NCBI RefSeq assembly: GCF_036370855.1
Contig: NC_088110.1
Location: 24,180,001 to 24,244,000 of the forward strand
Source: Dromaius novaehollandiae
Lineage: Eukaryota > Chordata > Aves > Casuariiformes > Dromaiidae
Length of the DNA stretch: 64,000 nucleotides
Direction of reading: 5' to 3'
Part shown: piece by piece, positions 40,746 to 53,800 of the stretch
Layout of the letters: every line of letters begins with the position of its first letter
Position numbering within the stretch: position 1 is the first letter of the stretch
Program-made: the position numbers and the translations under genes
The notes under the pieces: generated by a model
The model's input: the letters and a program-made list of their open reading frames with translations, nothing else
The model's database searches: none
Told to the model about the DNA's origin: nothing

Positions 40746-42079
40746 CAGTCCTTTCCAGAAAAGATGTCTGGAGATCCAGTACCACAGTGGCTTCCCCAGT
40801 GCATGCAGGCAACACTAACTGGAGCAGCAGGAAATTGTTAGCTTTGCTACCTCTTTCTGTACGTGTCTGTTTTTAACGGTTAAACAAATATAAGTATTTT
40901 AAAAGCGATTCGGTTCATTTTGTAATATTTGTACTTGTCCCTTTAACATGTATATTCTATGAAACAATTTATACCTTGGATCTTGGTTTGTCTGGGTGCA
41001 TTTGTGCTGCATGGGGTGATACCAGAAACAGGAACTGACACGTGGCTTCTTGAAATGGAGATTTTCTTTCTTCCCAAAGTCTTAGTCTGACACGTGTATT
41101 GGAAACAAAACTCATTCTTTCTTACTGTGAATCTAGACCAGATGGGGGAAAAAAACCCAAGCACTGCCTCTTCTCCCAAAATGAAAAGGGAAAAAAATCC
41201 ATTTGGGAATTGAAGCATAATGATGGTTCTGTCCTGGAATTAGAGTAAGATGTTCTTCCTTTCCACTCTTTTTGCTTATTGCGTAGTCAGCCTCCACCAG
41301 TGCGGAGACGATGTAAGGTGCTTCATGCATTGTAAGATGTGAATCCTTCCAGCTTCAGGAACTGGGGTAACAATGCTGGGAAAAGGGAACTCGGTTCTGG
41401 TGTCTGATGTCCTTCAGTGGCACCGTGTGACATTGGTTCCTCACTGGTTCCTTTAAGCTGGTCACCTTTTTTGAATTGCAGCAAAAAGGGAAGCAATGTC
41501 GCCCTCTTTGTGAAAACCTCCTGGGGGATGTATTTTTTTTTCTCACTTCTCTCTTCCATGAAACTGCTGTGCTCCCCGGAGGGTTCTTTAGACAATTTCT
41601 TGGTGTGGCGTTGCGCTCTGCCCTCTTAAAAACAAAGGCCATTGAAGCGCATAGTCGTCAGGGAGGGAGAGCCCTGCTCAGGCTGTATTATTCTCTTTAC
41701 CCTCCTCCAGCCGTATTTTCTTTACTGTCCTGTACCTCCCAGCTCATCAGTCCCTGTTTAGTAGAGGTGCCACAGAGTCCCTAAAGGCCGTTCTCCCTGC
41801 AGGACCTTTTCTCTGCCACAGGTCGTTCTGTCTCTTACTGTGAACTGTCTGGCTGCGCCGCACAATCTAGGGAAACCGGAGCTACCCACCGGCAAAATGT
41901 CTTGAATATCCTATTGCAAGCTGCATTTGTCCTTCAGTCTGTCCTGAATGGTGGTCTACGTTCTCTTTATTCTATCCTAAGAAGAGCATAAACTTGAGCC
42001 AAGGAAGATCCGGTGGGAAAGATCTGGAAAATTCTATTTAGCTACATTTTTAAAGGATAAAGGTGATAGGCCACTTAGT
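40746..42079. other. Spacer downstream of CYB5B
   Basis: No gene or repeat recognised. It could be part of a longer CYB5B 3' UTR, but no further canonical AATAAA was noticed close by. Confidence 0.35.
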
Positions 42080-43150
42080 CATACGTTAATACAGGTCTTA
42101 AAGTAAGCAATATGTCTGTCAGCATAAGTTTATGGAAAATAGATCTAATCAGACTAACATATTTTTATATTCCAGATTAGTTGATAATGCACTGATGTGC
42201 TGCTTAGGCTTCCGTAAGGCATTTGACTTGATACCGCAAGATATTTTGCCTGATTTAGCAGGAGCAACACAAAAATCCACAAGGACAAATGGAAAGTCTT
42301 GATTTAATTGTGAAAGTCTTGATTTAATTGTGAAAGGGGAATGGGCACTCGGCAAACGTGTTTCTAATGAACCCCAAGAGCAACGTGTGCCGTTTACAAC
42401 TTCTTAGCGACCTGGAAGAGGGCAGACGAGGCGATGGCCGCGTGGTGCAGGGGATGAGTTACTGCCGGAGTGGTTGGGATCGTTGGTGAGTTAGATGCAA
42501 AGTTGCATGTGTAAAAATAAACAGTTCAGGCTAAGCTCGCAGGGTGTTGGCTGCATCGTGGTCGCAAGTGATCTCAGCATCACATCAGATAAGTAGCAGA
42601 AAGTGACTCTATGGGATAGAGGTTTGATATGTTCCTCTTGTGCACTAATGGGAATGTTAACTAGGAGAGTCATGCTTGTCTGTTTGGCACTGTTGCTGCA
42701 GTGAATGGATACTGTGACTGCTTTTTGTTTAAAAAAAAATCCAGAGAAAAGCCATGTAAATTATTAAAAGCTTGGAAAACATTATTTATGGTGAGAGACT
42801 TGAGCTCAGTCTAGCTTATCAAAGGGAAGGTTACAAAATCACAACATAGAATTGAAACTTTATAAAAGGGCTTTTTGAGCTAAAGGATGGTAGCTCAAAA
42901 AATCCAGTAGTTCCAAGTTAGAGCTAGACCAGTTCAAACTGGAAATGGTACTTTTATTCACATGTATCATTAAGCGATTTCCCATGAGAAGAGTTTAGTG
43001 GGGTTTATAGTGGATTCTCCATCAATGGAAAGTTTTAAAGCTGGAAGGCATGTATTTTCTAAAAATGTTATCATACTCGGTCAGGGTTAATTCTGGGAAG
43101 TCTGGGACCCTCTACGCAGAAGTCAGATGATCTGATTGCAGGAGCCTCAG
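42080..43150 (+). mobile_element. Ancient CR1 LINE relic
   Basis: Plus-strand pieces follow the old CR1 lineage shared with turtles. A reverse transcriptase piece reads FRKAFDLIPQDIL (about 42205-42250). Next come GACCTGGAAGAGGGCAGA, AGAGAAAAGCCATG with TTATTAAAAGCTTGGAAAAC, and CTCAGTCTAGCTTATCAAAG. The 3' end has GTGGATTCTCCATCAATGG and GAAGTCAGATGATCTGATTG. Several internal parts are missing. It is probably from before the bird radiation. A 22-base tandem repeat (about 42293-42337, containing GAAAGTCTTGATTTAATTGT) lies inside. Confidence 0.75.
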
Positions 43151-43249
43151 ATGAGCTTGAGGAAAGGGACTTGCAGAAACGCCTGGTATGATGATGGAAG
43201 GTGCCTGCTTTCTCCATAAGCATCACTTTTCCCTGGGTTTTAACATATC

Positions 43250-43600
43250 TCCTTTTTCATATGGTTTTTCTGCAGCTCTCTGCAGTCAGTCTGATTTTGG
43301 CTACTCTGAATAACTTTTTGCCATCATCAAATTTTGTCCCTTTGCTATTTACCTTTGGGAAAAAACGGTCATTTATTCCCATTTGTTATGACGCTGGGTT
43401 TTTGTTGTTGTCCGTTTGCTTGTTTTTTTGCTGCTGTTTCCTGTTAACCAGTTACCTGCCTGGGACGGACCTGCAATCCTGTCACATGCTTTCTTGGTGC
43501 TTGTAAGAGCCCGGGGACAGCAGCCTTGTTCAATGCCTCATGGAAATCCAGGTAGCCCCTGCCAAACAGCCGTCCCCTGTCCTCGCGCTTGCTGACTCCT
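43250..43600 (-). mobile_element. CR1-type LINE relic, opposite strand
   Basis: On the minus strand this encodes YLDFHEALNKAA, matching the YLDFQKAFDKVP reverse transcriptase motif, and on the plus strand shows TTAACCAGTTACC, TGCTTTCTTGGTGCTTGTAAG and ATGGAAATCCAGGTAG of the antisense consensus. It lies about 100 bases beyond the 3' end of the plus-strand relic, in the other orientation, so they are separate insertions. Confidence 0.65.
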
Positions 43601-46600
43601 TCGGAGAACTCGGAGCACCTGAGACGTATTGCAGAAGCGACGTGGAGGCCTCCCCCCTCCTCCGTTCGTCCCGTGCTTAGAACAGTTCCTGTCAGTTCGC
43701 CCCGTGCTGGTGTCGGTTCTGCGGGTCCGCAGCTCCTCCCTGGCCCTCTCCGTCGGTGGGGACGGCGTTTGGCTTGGAGGACAGGCGTGTGCGCGATGGC
43801 CACGGGGGCTAGCGTGAGCCTGGCAAAGCCACTGGCCAGTCCTTTCCCAAGCACCGAGCTAAGCTGCCTGCCTGCCTCCTCCCGTGAGAGTCAGTGGGGC
43901 TCTTCCAGTCCTTTTCATTCCTTTTCTCTTGTGGTTCACGTAATGATGGGTCCAACAGGCCAAAAATTTCGACTAAACAGAAGAGGCATTAACAAACTTG
44001 TTTACCTTTCTTATTTGAGGATTAAAAAAGAAAATTCCAAATCTTTGTCCTTATGCTGAACTTCTCGCACAGCAAATGTTTGTTACCAGATCCGCCGCAC
44101 AATGCAGGCACTGTCTCAGCTTTCATCCGCGCAAGAAAAGCGTTTCAGGGGAACGAAAGCTGGGTGTGGATGGCTTGCTTCCTTCAGGTGCTTTGGAAAA
44201 GGGATCGAGTGAAAAACTGCAAACCTGAGCACGGAGGCAGAGCCTTACGTAACCGGGTTCAAGCTGCCTGAGGAACGCCCAGCATTACTGGAGTGCTGCT
44301 GTCGCATGACTCTTTATGAACCCAAATTCCTTGACAATATCGAATGTAACTTAATGGGTTTGATGGTTAGCAAAGGATGAGTAGAAGGCTTGAGTACGTT
44401 CCCGTTTTTGTTGAAATTAGCTGATAAGGAGCAGCAAGGGAACAAGGTCCAGAACTCCCTGAAGGCAAGGTTCAAATCTGGTAGTCTTGGAAACTGCCCC
44501 AAGGAGAGTGCTGGTTGTGGCAGAAGTAGTATTTAAGCAATTGGCTGGTTCTGAAGCAGTAATAACTGTGCAATGCGATTCCTTGTGCATGGATGCCGTC
44601 TGTCCAGAGAAACATGCTGCGTTGTATATTTGCCACCTCAAATAAACGTGTACAACAAGCGAGTGCGCGCTCCTCTCTTGCAGCGGGCTCCGAACGTTTC
44701 GAGTTAGTCTGTCGGTGTTTAAAACCGGTCTCTTACTGTAGTCTTGAATGTCCACCTATTTTTATGCTTTCTGAATATCAAGTGTTCCTCAGACTTGCAG
44801 TTTACAAACTTGACAAGTTCACATCACCTGTGCTTGAGGCACAGGGCTTTTAACTGCACCTCGGTGGTAATTATAATCAGACAAAAGGCTTCGGGGGGGC
44901 AAAAAGCATTCAACAGCTGCTTGCTGCTCCCTGCAACAATCCTGCACTCTACTAAAAGTCTATAAAAAAACCAATAGCGCTACATCAGTATATGGCAACG
45001 TTAGCTGTAACTTGAATTCCTTAAAATTACATATATACGTGGCGCAGATTGAGCAGGAAAGCTTTGGTAGTGACAGTAGTTCTGGTTAAAACTACTTACT
45101 GGTTAAAGCTAAGACAACGTTGAGCTATTGCAGATGCAATATTTGTCTTCCTTTTGACAGAGGGAAGATCTTTTAGATGGCATCGGTCGAAACGGCCTAT
45201 GCCAAGGAATTTGTTCAGTGTCAGAACCGAATAATACAATTGTTCTTGCGGCGTGTTAGGAAAGCAATGCTCTGTGCAAGCAACACAATCCAGATTTTTG
45301 GGGGGTGGATGGGGGTGTTTACATAACTCATTTCACAGTGACCTTAATTTGGATCATTGTTAAACTTGCAAATATTAAACATTATGAAATGATTATCCTT
45401 TCTGTTCTTTTACAATTGCTTATTTGCAGTTAAGGCCTTTATGAAGAGCTGATGTATTTACACTGTGAAGTGCTGTCTTACTTTTCCAGTTCTGAGAACT
45501 GCTTTCTGCTCAGCAATTGCTGATTCTGTACAGTGCTTTAACACTGCAATAATGTGACTTTTTGCAGTCACGCCAGGGGAGCTGTGAAGGCTCAGTACGT
45601 AATCCGGATAAATTTCAGCCGAGCTGCTCGGGAGGTGCCAGGACCAAGCAGCGAAGGAGTTATGGAAACAAATTTTGTCAGACAAGAAGCCATAAAGTCT
45701 ATTACTGTGGAATAAGTATACCCTCCTGTTCTCTGCGATGAGTTTTACTCCGTAGGATATCAAAGTGTGCCCGGCCGCTGGCGAGGCCGAGGCAATGCCC
45801 GGGGAGGCAGAGTGTCTCCACCGCTAAAGCAGTGTGTGTGGGTGGGTGGTGGTGGGGTTTCAATGGAAAGATGAAACGGAGACCAGCAAACACATTTTTA
45901 TTAGTACTTGTAAATATATGGAGTTTAACACCCATCTCACAGAGCTGCCAGCAGAGTCCGGCTCTTGGCCATTTGCCTCGCTATTTGTAGCGTTTATGGT
46001 AGCTGCAGTCAGCAAGTTCAGGGAAGGAGTACCCAGCGAAACCGCCCGGGAAGAGGGCAAAAAGGTCGGAGAGGTAACTACTAGGCAGACACTGACCTAG
46101 TAGAAGAGGCAAGGAAAAGTCAGTGAGAATTGTCTCTTTTGGTCCTGCGTTTTAGATGAAAGAATTTAGGGAACAAATACATTCCAGTATGTAAGGATAG
46201 CCTAGGGGAAGAGTCACGGGTTCGCTGTGACGGGTCTGTGACAAGCGTCGAACTCGTGGACATACTGGAAATACTCTGCAGTAACCGAAATGAAGAAGAG
46301 TACGGTCACCAAAAATAAACAGGAAGCATCGGGACCTGCAAAACAGAGATTTCATAATAATGAAAGATTTTGTAGTAATGAAAATGGAAAAAATAGTAGA
46401 ATAACTATTTAGAGGATTTGATGACATGAGTCTCCTGCGGGATGAAGCTATTGTGCAGCCCTGTAACTCTTCAAGAAGGGAACGTGCACAGCTGAAGCAA
46501 GACGTTAAAACAGGAGCCTGGATGAAATGCCGGGGGGGGGAAAATACTATTAATGGGGTTGAAAGTGGAGGTTTCTGCAGTGGGCGTGGGGGTGTTTGAA

Positions 46601-47792
46601 ACTGGTGCGGGATAATCCATGAAAGCAGCTGTGCATCCTTTGAGAGGTTCCTGGATGTTAAAACCGATCCGTGGTGCAGGAAGCAGGTACTGTGGTCACA
46701 GGACAGGACAGGACATCCTCAACGCGCCTCTTCACAGGGGAAAAACTGATTCAGAGCACGGAGGAAGGTTGTGAACTGTTTTCTTGGCAAACGCTGTTTT
46801 GCTGTAAATTCTGTTTATCTTTGGTGATCACGAGGAACTGGATCCAAAATCTACAGAGATCGGGAGGAAACTCCTGAACTGCTTTTAAATCTGCCTCCCG
46901 GTCCGGCAGGGTCAACGCGTCCCGCCGTCTCGTTTCTTCAAGCACCGAGGAGAGTTTACAGGGCGTCCGAGAGCCGGGAGAGCCCGAGTGCCAGGGCACC
47001 GCTCGCCTGCCGACGGCTCCGCTCGTCCTGACGAAACGAGGGCTCAAGTTATTTGGGTAAAGAGAGAAAACTCAGGGCAGCCTCGGTGCTGCAAGAGGCT
47101 GTGACACGATAACCGCGGTCGCTGCTCGAGGCGTTGGGTAACGCAGCAGCGCTCGCTACGCTGTCCTCATCTCACCTTATTAATGAAGCTAGCTGGTTTT
47201 CAAGTTTTAATTACTTTCGATCGGTAAATTTCCAAATTAATGATGTATTTACTTTCCTCTCCAAAAACTATTTTTACATGGAAGGTTATTTTTAAACGCT
47301 TCCTTGAAAGGAGCATCGGCTGGAGAAGCAAACGGTCTGAAGCGACGCTGAAGGCGATGTCTGGTCCCTCTGTCCGTCCTCACCCAGACCCTGCTCCCGA
47401 GCAGCACGCTGCGACAGCCGGGCGCTGGGGCCAGTCGCCTTCGCTGTTACCCTGTGACGTTTCACGTGTTCCTTCCATGCTTTTTTTTTCCTACTTATTG
47501 GCAGTAGCCTCAAGGCCTGTCTGCCGCGAGAAGAGGCGATGCTCGCGCCGTGTCGCTGGCGGGTGGCAGGACACCGCTCGCCGTCCGTGCCGCAGCCGAC
47601 AGAAACCCCAGGTGCCGAAAAATGAGCCCAGTTCTTGTATTACCCTCTCCTGCTGTGCCAAGATTTAGTTATTCCCTGTTTTGTGCAGTGCGGGACGTGG
47701 CCCGACCTGCTGGCTGCATCGTTGGAAATGGTCTTCGGGAGGTATTTCACGAAGCCTGAGAAACCCCTCTGCACTGGCTGTTCTTCTAATGC
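43601..47792. other. CYB5B-NFAT5 spacer, first part
   Basis: No gene recognised. Bases 43601-43840 are CpG-rich. The remainder is mixed, with an AT-rich block at about 47170-47300 and a GGACA pentamer repeat near 46700. Short reading frames look random. Confidence 0.35.
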
Positions 47793-47856
47793 TAAAAACA
47801 CTTTATAGTGTTTTTCTATAGTGTTTTCTTCCAATAGTAAAAAAACACTTTATATT
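47793..47856. repeat. Nested inverted repeats (hairpin-prone AT sequence)
   Basis: AAAAACAC (47794-47801) pairs with GTGTTTTT (47808-47815) across a 6-base loop. TATAGTGTTTT (47817-47827) pairs with AAAACACTTTATA (47842-47854) across a 14-base loop. The two hairpins share the same arm sequence, so alternative pairings are possible. Confidence 0.7.
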
Positions 47857-50800
47857 AGGCTGACCTAGATGTAAATAGTTAAATATTTTTAAGAGGAAAA
47901 AAGTGGCTAAATTATGTCGTAGAAATTAATACAGATGTCTTCTACAGTCAAATATTAAGTATAAATGTTGCAGCTTCAAAAATACCTTCCGAGACCACCA
48001 CCAACGCAGCTCGCCTTAGCATTGCTATAATCTGCGTAGTTTTGCCTAACGGACTTGCCAGCAGCCTAAAAACATGAAACATCATATTGTGACATAGGTG
48101 ACAGGAGCTTTTGAGATGGGGAAAGCTCGGCACCGGCAGCCGCAAGAAGGACCCGTGCGCGGCGGGGACCCGGGGGCAGAGCGGCAGGACGAGCCCGGGG
48201 CGGGCGCTTACGCGGTGACCTGTGCCGGCAAATACTCGCGCGAAGCCCAGCTTGTCGCTCGCAGCGGCAGGGGAGGCTGCTCTGTCTTTGCTCCCACTAA
48301 TCACTGGATAAATTAGCAAGCAATCAAACCTATTCTTTAACATGTAGTTTACTAAAAATGCACAGTTTACCACACGCGTGGACCTGAAGTTAATTCCTCA
48401 TTATTTTTCGCAGAAGCAGCCAAAGCAGGCTAGGACAACGCAGGCTTTTTGACCTGTGCAGACTACTGGTTTAATTATACAGGTCTCTGTTGACCTAAAT
48501 ACATGTAAATTGTCTCTGCCTGCTCTTATTAGTTGGCATTTTGATGAAATAGCTCCGCATTTCACAGAAAGGCTTGCCTGGTTCTCGTCACTCTCCACAG
48601 AAGACCCATTTCTTGGGTTTTGAATGGTTTAAATGATCCCTCTCTTTCCTCCTCCTTACATCCTTGCAAACCAGCTAAATATTCAGAAAATCAACAAACT
48701 GCAAATACCAGATTCTAGTCCTTAAAAAGTAACATTATTAACCAGTAGCCAAGTGAGCTGGGACCACCAGTCGCTCCTGTTTCCCATTTCAAGCACTGGG
48801 CTATAAAGATATTAATTTCTAATGCCGGCACCGACAATCGCCCTGCGAACGCGGGTGGCAGCGCGGCCGGTTTCCGGGAGCCCGCTGCCCCGGTCACGAG
48901 GACGGCGTTCACTCCGGCGTCACATGCTCACTGTTGTCCCTTCTCCAGGGACACTGCTAACAGAAATTACTATAAAACAGGTTTCCTGCCAACCTCAGCA
49001 GCCCTAATGAGTCAGGAAGCAGTAATCTGGGAATAGGGGAACTGTTGACAGCCTAATTATTTTCTGACAGCCTTTCTGACACAGTTAGAAAATAAAACAC
49101 CTACATCGATTCAGAAATTGCAAATGGAGCTAGCGATATTACGCATGCACCTGCTAATTCATCCACATGATCCCGCTTTAGAAACCTTCCCACTCGCACC
49201 TGCTGTTATCCAACTGCTTATGTAGGGAGAAGAACTTAATTATAAAAGGAGAAAATACCTTAATTACACAGAATGCGTGATTTTTAATGGGAATGTCTCC
49301 TGTTTCAGTCCATTTGCCCCTGTTCAGTGCATGGCAGCTAATTGGTTGGGGGGGTTATGTTATTTCCATTTTTTCATATTTTTTAACTCCAAGATCAAGG
49401 CGCACACAGAATGCGTTGCACGTGTCGCAGGTGGGAGGCTGAGACCAGACTTGTTAGAGCCCGCTGGCCCCGTCCCCAGCCGGGCAGCTCTGCGTTTCAC
49501 GTGCTTTAAGCACTCTCCAAACGACTGTACAGGACGGACCAAAGCTTCATCCCGGCGCCAATGGAGCAGCAAGCGCGTGCGGCGACCTGCCCCGGGAAGC
49601 CTTCCCGGGCTCTGGAAAGCAGCAGCCAGGAGACCCCCGTGGCTTCGCAGCGGTGGCCTTCCCTAGCCACAAAGGGACACGGTCCCTCTTAATTTGTCTG
49701 GTCCCTTCCTGGGGATCTCACCGCTTCCCACTGTCTCCTCCTGCGCTCGCCGCCGAGCGGGGTGGGAAGCGCGGCGCCGGGAATACGTTCCCGTGATCGG
49801 ACTGTAACCTGCCCTCGCCGTGAAAGCTGATAGGTGATGCATTACTTCCCCTTCGCTCTCACCCTTTAACCGGTGGGGTTGGACCTTGGAAGGAGCTTCC
49901 CCCCCGGCAGCCGGGGTGTCGCCAGGCTTCGGCAGGGCTCCTGCGAGCGCGAGCAGCCGCGCCAGGCGCGCGAGCCGGGGGCTCACCGTGAGCCCGAGCA
50001 ACACGGGGGGAGAGACGGGAAGCGCCGACCCGCTCTGGGCTCTCGGGGAGCATCCAAAAATTGAGGCTATTTTTTAAGCTCTGCCACAATGAAGACTGGG
50101 AAAAAAAAACCCAGTAACTGCGTATCACCACCAGTTGTGATCCCCCCCGCTCCCAAGTGGAACATAGGCTTCCTCTGCCCTGATACTCAAGCTTGCATTG
50201 CTGGCGTCATCTACCAAGCTATGACCATCCGCACTCTTTCCACTGGAGTCATCACTTGCAGTTTGCCCTCTTGGGACATTAAAGATTTATTTTGCCCATC
50301 AGCCACATGTGACGTCTGAAAAGGGTCTGCAAAGCACATATGAAGGGTGCCACAGCAAACCTGCCCAGAGCTGCAAGCCTGGGCACTCAGCCTGGGCGTT
50401 TACCCAAAGCCAAAGGCACAAAATGTTCAAAACTCGTAAAAATACAGAAAAACGCACAACAAACTTCAGTGGTCATTAGTATATGCTAACCATGAGGCCT
50501 GAGAGCTCGGTCCCTAATTTGGCTGCCGCAGCAGGCAATCCGCTGGGCTCAGAGGCCAAATGGGGTCAAAAAGTCTTCCTGCACCACCCCAGGGATGGAG
50601 GAACCTGCCACTGCTCTCACATCAGATCTATGCTGCTGATGTACAAGGTCATTTATCGCCATTCTTGTTGTTCATTGACTTGTGACATAAGACAAGCACC
50701 AAAGTTGTGCTAGTCCGTGAAAAAACACACGGATCTGTTGGTTTTGTTACCGAAACAGCTAGGCTGTGCCAGCCACTTGGTGCCCGTCGGCCCCCCTCGA

Positions 50801-53800
50801 GCGCAGCGCGGTGCGAACTCCTCCCGGGCTTCCCCTGCTCGTCCCGGTCAGGGAGCACAGCCGGAGCCCCACGTGCTGCAACACAGCACAGCGGCGGGGC
50901 GCGACGTGGGGCGCGTGGCCCAGGGCTGGCGAGGACGCCCAGAGGAAAGACTGGCTTAAACGGGGTATTTTCACCCGCAGTTCACCTGACCCAGACCTCG
51001 GGCAAGTCGTGGAGGCTGAGTGAAGGGTCCTGACTCGTGTCGTGGTTGGAAAGGGTAGTTAAACCTCTGGCTTTTGCCATGCTTCACCAGGCTCATCTCA
51101 TTCACGGGGAAATTTTCTCCGTCCTGGGAAGCGAATACCGTCTACGGGGCCGTGGCTGCGCGCTGGACTGGGGACCGGGCGAGAGGGCCTGGCCGGGGCT
51201 CCCCGGCGGGTCCCTGAGCCGTAATTCCATGGCTTGGTTGGCCGCACCCTCTTCCCTCCCCGGGACGGTGCTCCCAGAGCTGCACGATGGGCTTGGTGAC
51301 GCTGGGGAGGCTTAAGCTCCAAACGGCCTAAAAAAGCCAACCGTGGCTCCGTGGAAGAGCAGGTCCACCGCGGGGACCCCCGAGCGGGATTCTCCGCGTC
51401 CTCCCAGCTGCGGCCAACGGCAGCCGGAGCGCGGCACCTCCCGCGGCTGCAGGGCCGTTCCCTGGTGCCCGTGGGCTGTGAGCAGCCGGGATTTTGCTTT
51501 CACACACCCGCATTACGCAGCACCCAGAACAACTGTTTGCCTTCAGGCTTGTCAAGGGCAGGGAAGCGCCCGAGCTGCCCGTTTGCGGGGGCTGCTCGAA
51601 GCGCCGCTTCCTGCGGCATCTTTTGCTGTTTCCCCGTGCAGCCTGCGTCCTCCGCCGGCCCGTCAACGCCGGACACGCGCGATCTCCCGCGCAGCCCCCT
51701 GCGCTGCCTTGAACGTCTTTCCGCTCACCCACCTGCGCCGTGTCTTCTTGCTTCTCTGCCCATTTCGGCGTATCTTGTAACTCAAAACTTGTATTGCGGA
51801 ATTATAAGATAAGGCAGGTACCACCCCAGCTTCCCCAGCAATAACTCTTCCGCGTGCTCCGCACTGCTTTTTTGCATGCTCGGGACCCACCAGAGCAGCA
51901 CTTTTTGCTTGTGCTTCCCCACAGCCCTTGCTCAGTCAGACAGGCACCGATTTATGGCTCCAGCCGGACTCCAGCAAACCTTGTACCTGTGTTTTTTGAC
52001 CCAAATCAGTGCAGTTATTTCACCAAGTCCCACTGCTAGGCACTGTGCTATGCTGTCTGCACCCCGGAGAAGTCACGTTCAGTTCTTAAAAGTCTAATTA
52101 CCTGCGACTGCCTTGTCTTCACACAGAGCAGATTATCTAGTCTTTCCTCAAATTCGGCCTTTGCCCACCGCCTCCCCCCCGCCAGAGACAGGGAGCTGCT
52201 CTCCGGGCACCCGGGCACCGCGGGGCCTGTCTCCGAGCACGTCATTCCCGGCCTTTCCTTCCCATCCGTTATCACAGCCTCACTCTGGAACCTCATCCCA
52301 GGTTGGGAAAGCCGCAGGAAGGGATTAAAGCCATCGGGCTGTTGCTGCCTCATCCCGTAAGGGATTCTGCCTCCATTTGTCTCCACCTTTCTCCTCACTC
52401 TGTGCAAGGTTTTGCGGGCAACAGCTGCAAGAACTGCTCTTGGCTTCCTGCGGGTCTCATGACTTCAGCCACTTCCAAAAACACCTCCCGAGCTCCGGGT
52501 GTGCCGCCAGCCCCCCTCCGCCGATGCCCCGTCCGGGCTGGCAGCGCTTTCCCACGCGCCGCGTCCCGCCGGGCAGCCCCGAGAGTGGGGGACCAGCCGG
52601 CAGAGGGATGCAGGAAGGCTGGTCGCGGCCGTGAGGACGCGGTTGTCGTGCCACCTGCGGCGGTATCCGCGACCGGAGCAGCCGGCAGCAGCGGGGTGAC
52701 CCGGCTCCGCCGCGTTCCCTGCTGCAGCAGAAGCCCGTGGCATTGCGGCGTGGCTGCTGCTGCCGAGCAGGAGGTTTCGTGGGGATTTCTGCGCTGTACA
52801 GTCTTTCCAGCCGTTAATGAATTCCTCTGCCTCCCAAAGGCTGTTAAACCATCCGCTCTGTCTAAAATTGCTCCATCCATAATCGCTCCCCTTTCGGGAG
52901 TCAGCTCTGCTCTTGCTCCCTGTCACAGAGCAGCTGTTCGCGGTCCCTTCTCAGAAAGCCTGTGTTTCCCCTCTTTTCTTGCAGAGGAAGTGATTATATC
53001 CCAGTCTTCTACATTTTCCCCGGCTGGTTGCCAAACGGTTTGGGTTTTTTCATGCCAGTACAAGAGTAGCCCTCTTTCTTCACGGGGGAGGCTTCCCCCC
53101 CGGCACCGCGGGGCAGGCTGGCGCATCTGCTCCTCGCACCTCCGTCCCTCCCCGCACACGCAGGCGCCTCCAGACCCCTCTCCCCGCTCGTCACCTTCCT
53201 CGGGCTTGCAGGGACGTGGCCGCCCCGGCGCGTCCTGCCCACGTGCGGAGTCTCTGCCTTCGGCCCTTCTCAACACGACTACGGCGCATCTTTCTTTCCT
53301 CTCTAAACTTCCCATGACTTGATGAAACTAATTGCCAGTTGTGCAGTAAATTTATCAGCTAATCTTTTTAAATCCACAGTCATATAATCTGAGCCTGCTA
53401 ATTTGTACAGTACTACGTACACTCGGTTTTCCTTTGCCCTCCTGCACGTTTTGGACAGCTCTGCAAGACCCTAATGCATTCAGCAGAATAATACGTTGGG
53501 ACTCACCCTTTAAAATTCTTTCTTTATAGGATTTATAGCTGATATTTTACTTTATTTCAATCACTTAGACAGCATTAGCGGGTTCAGCAAATTGTTTTGC
53601 TGATTTTCACATTCTCAGGTGGCCGAGAGGCTCAGGCAGTTCGGCCACAGTGCCCCAGTCCCCCGAGCGTGGGCGGCTGCCCGAGACCGACGGGGCCGTG
53701 CGGCCCCACGACCTCCCCGGGCTGGCGCGGAGCAGGACGGGGCCAACCGGGAAACGGAGCTCACCGCAAAGCAACCTCACACAAAGTTACTGGCTTGTAG

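Noticed and set aside
43589-44059. Plus-strand 156-codon frame after the CR1 relics
   Set aside because: It starts at a non-ATG or weak codon in a CpG-rich patch and has no recognisable domain.
44395-44490. tRNA-like A and B boxes (TAGCTGATAAGG and GGTTCAAATCT)
   Set aside because: No acceptor stem or anticodon arm can be folded around them, and neither box is a good match.
52303-53322. Long plus-strand open frame (339 codons) upstream of NFAT5
   Set aside because: It opens with TTG, its composition looks random, the other strand is open too, and no domain is recognisable.
53330-53640. Sequence resembling antisense LINE (AATCTTTTTAAATCCACAG and nearby)
   Set aside because: Only loose resemblance to remembered CR1-type sequence, with no translatable motif.
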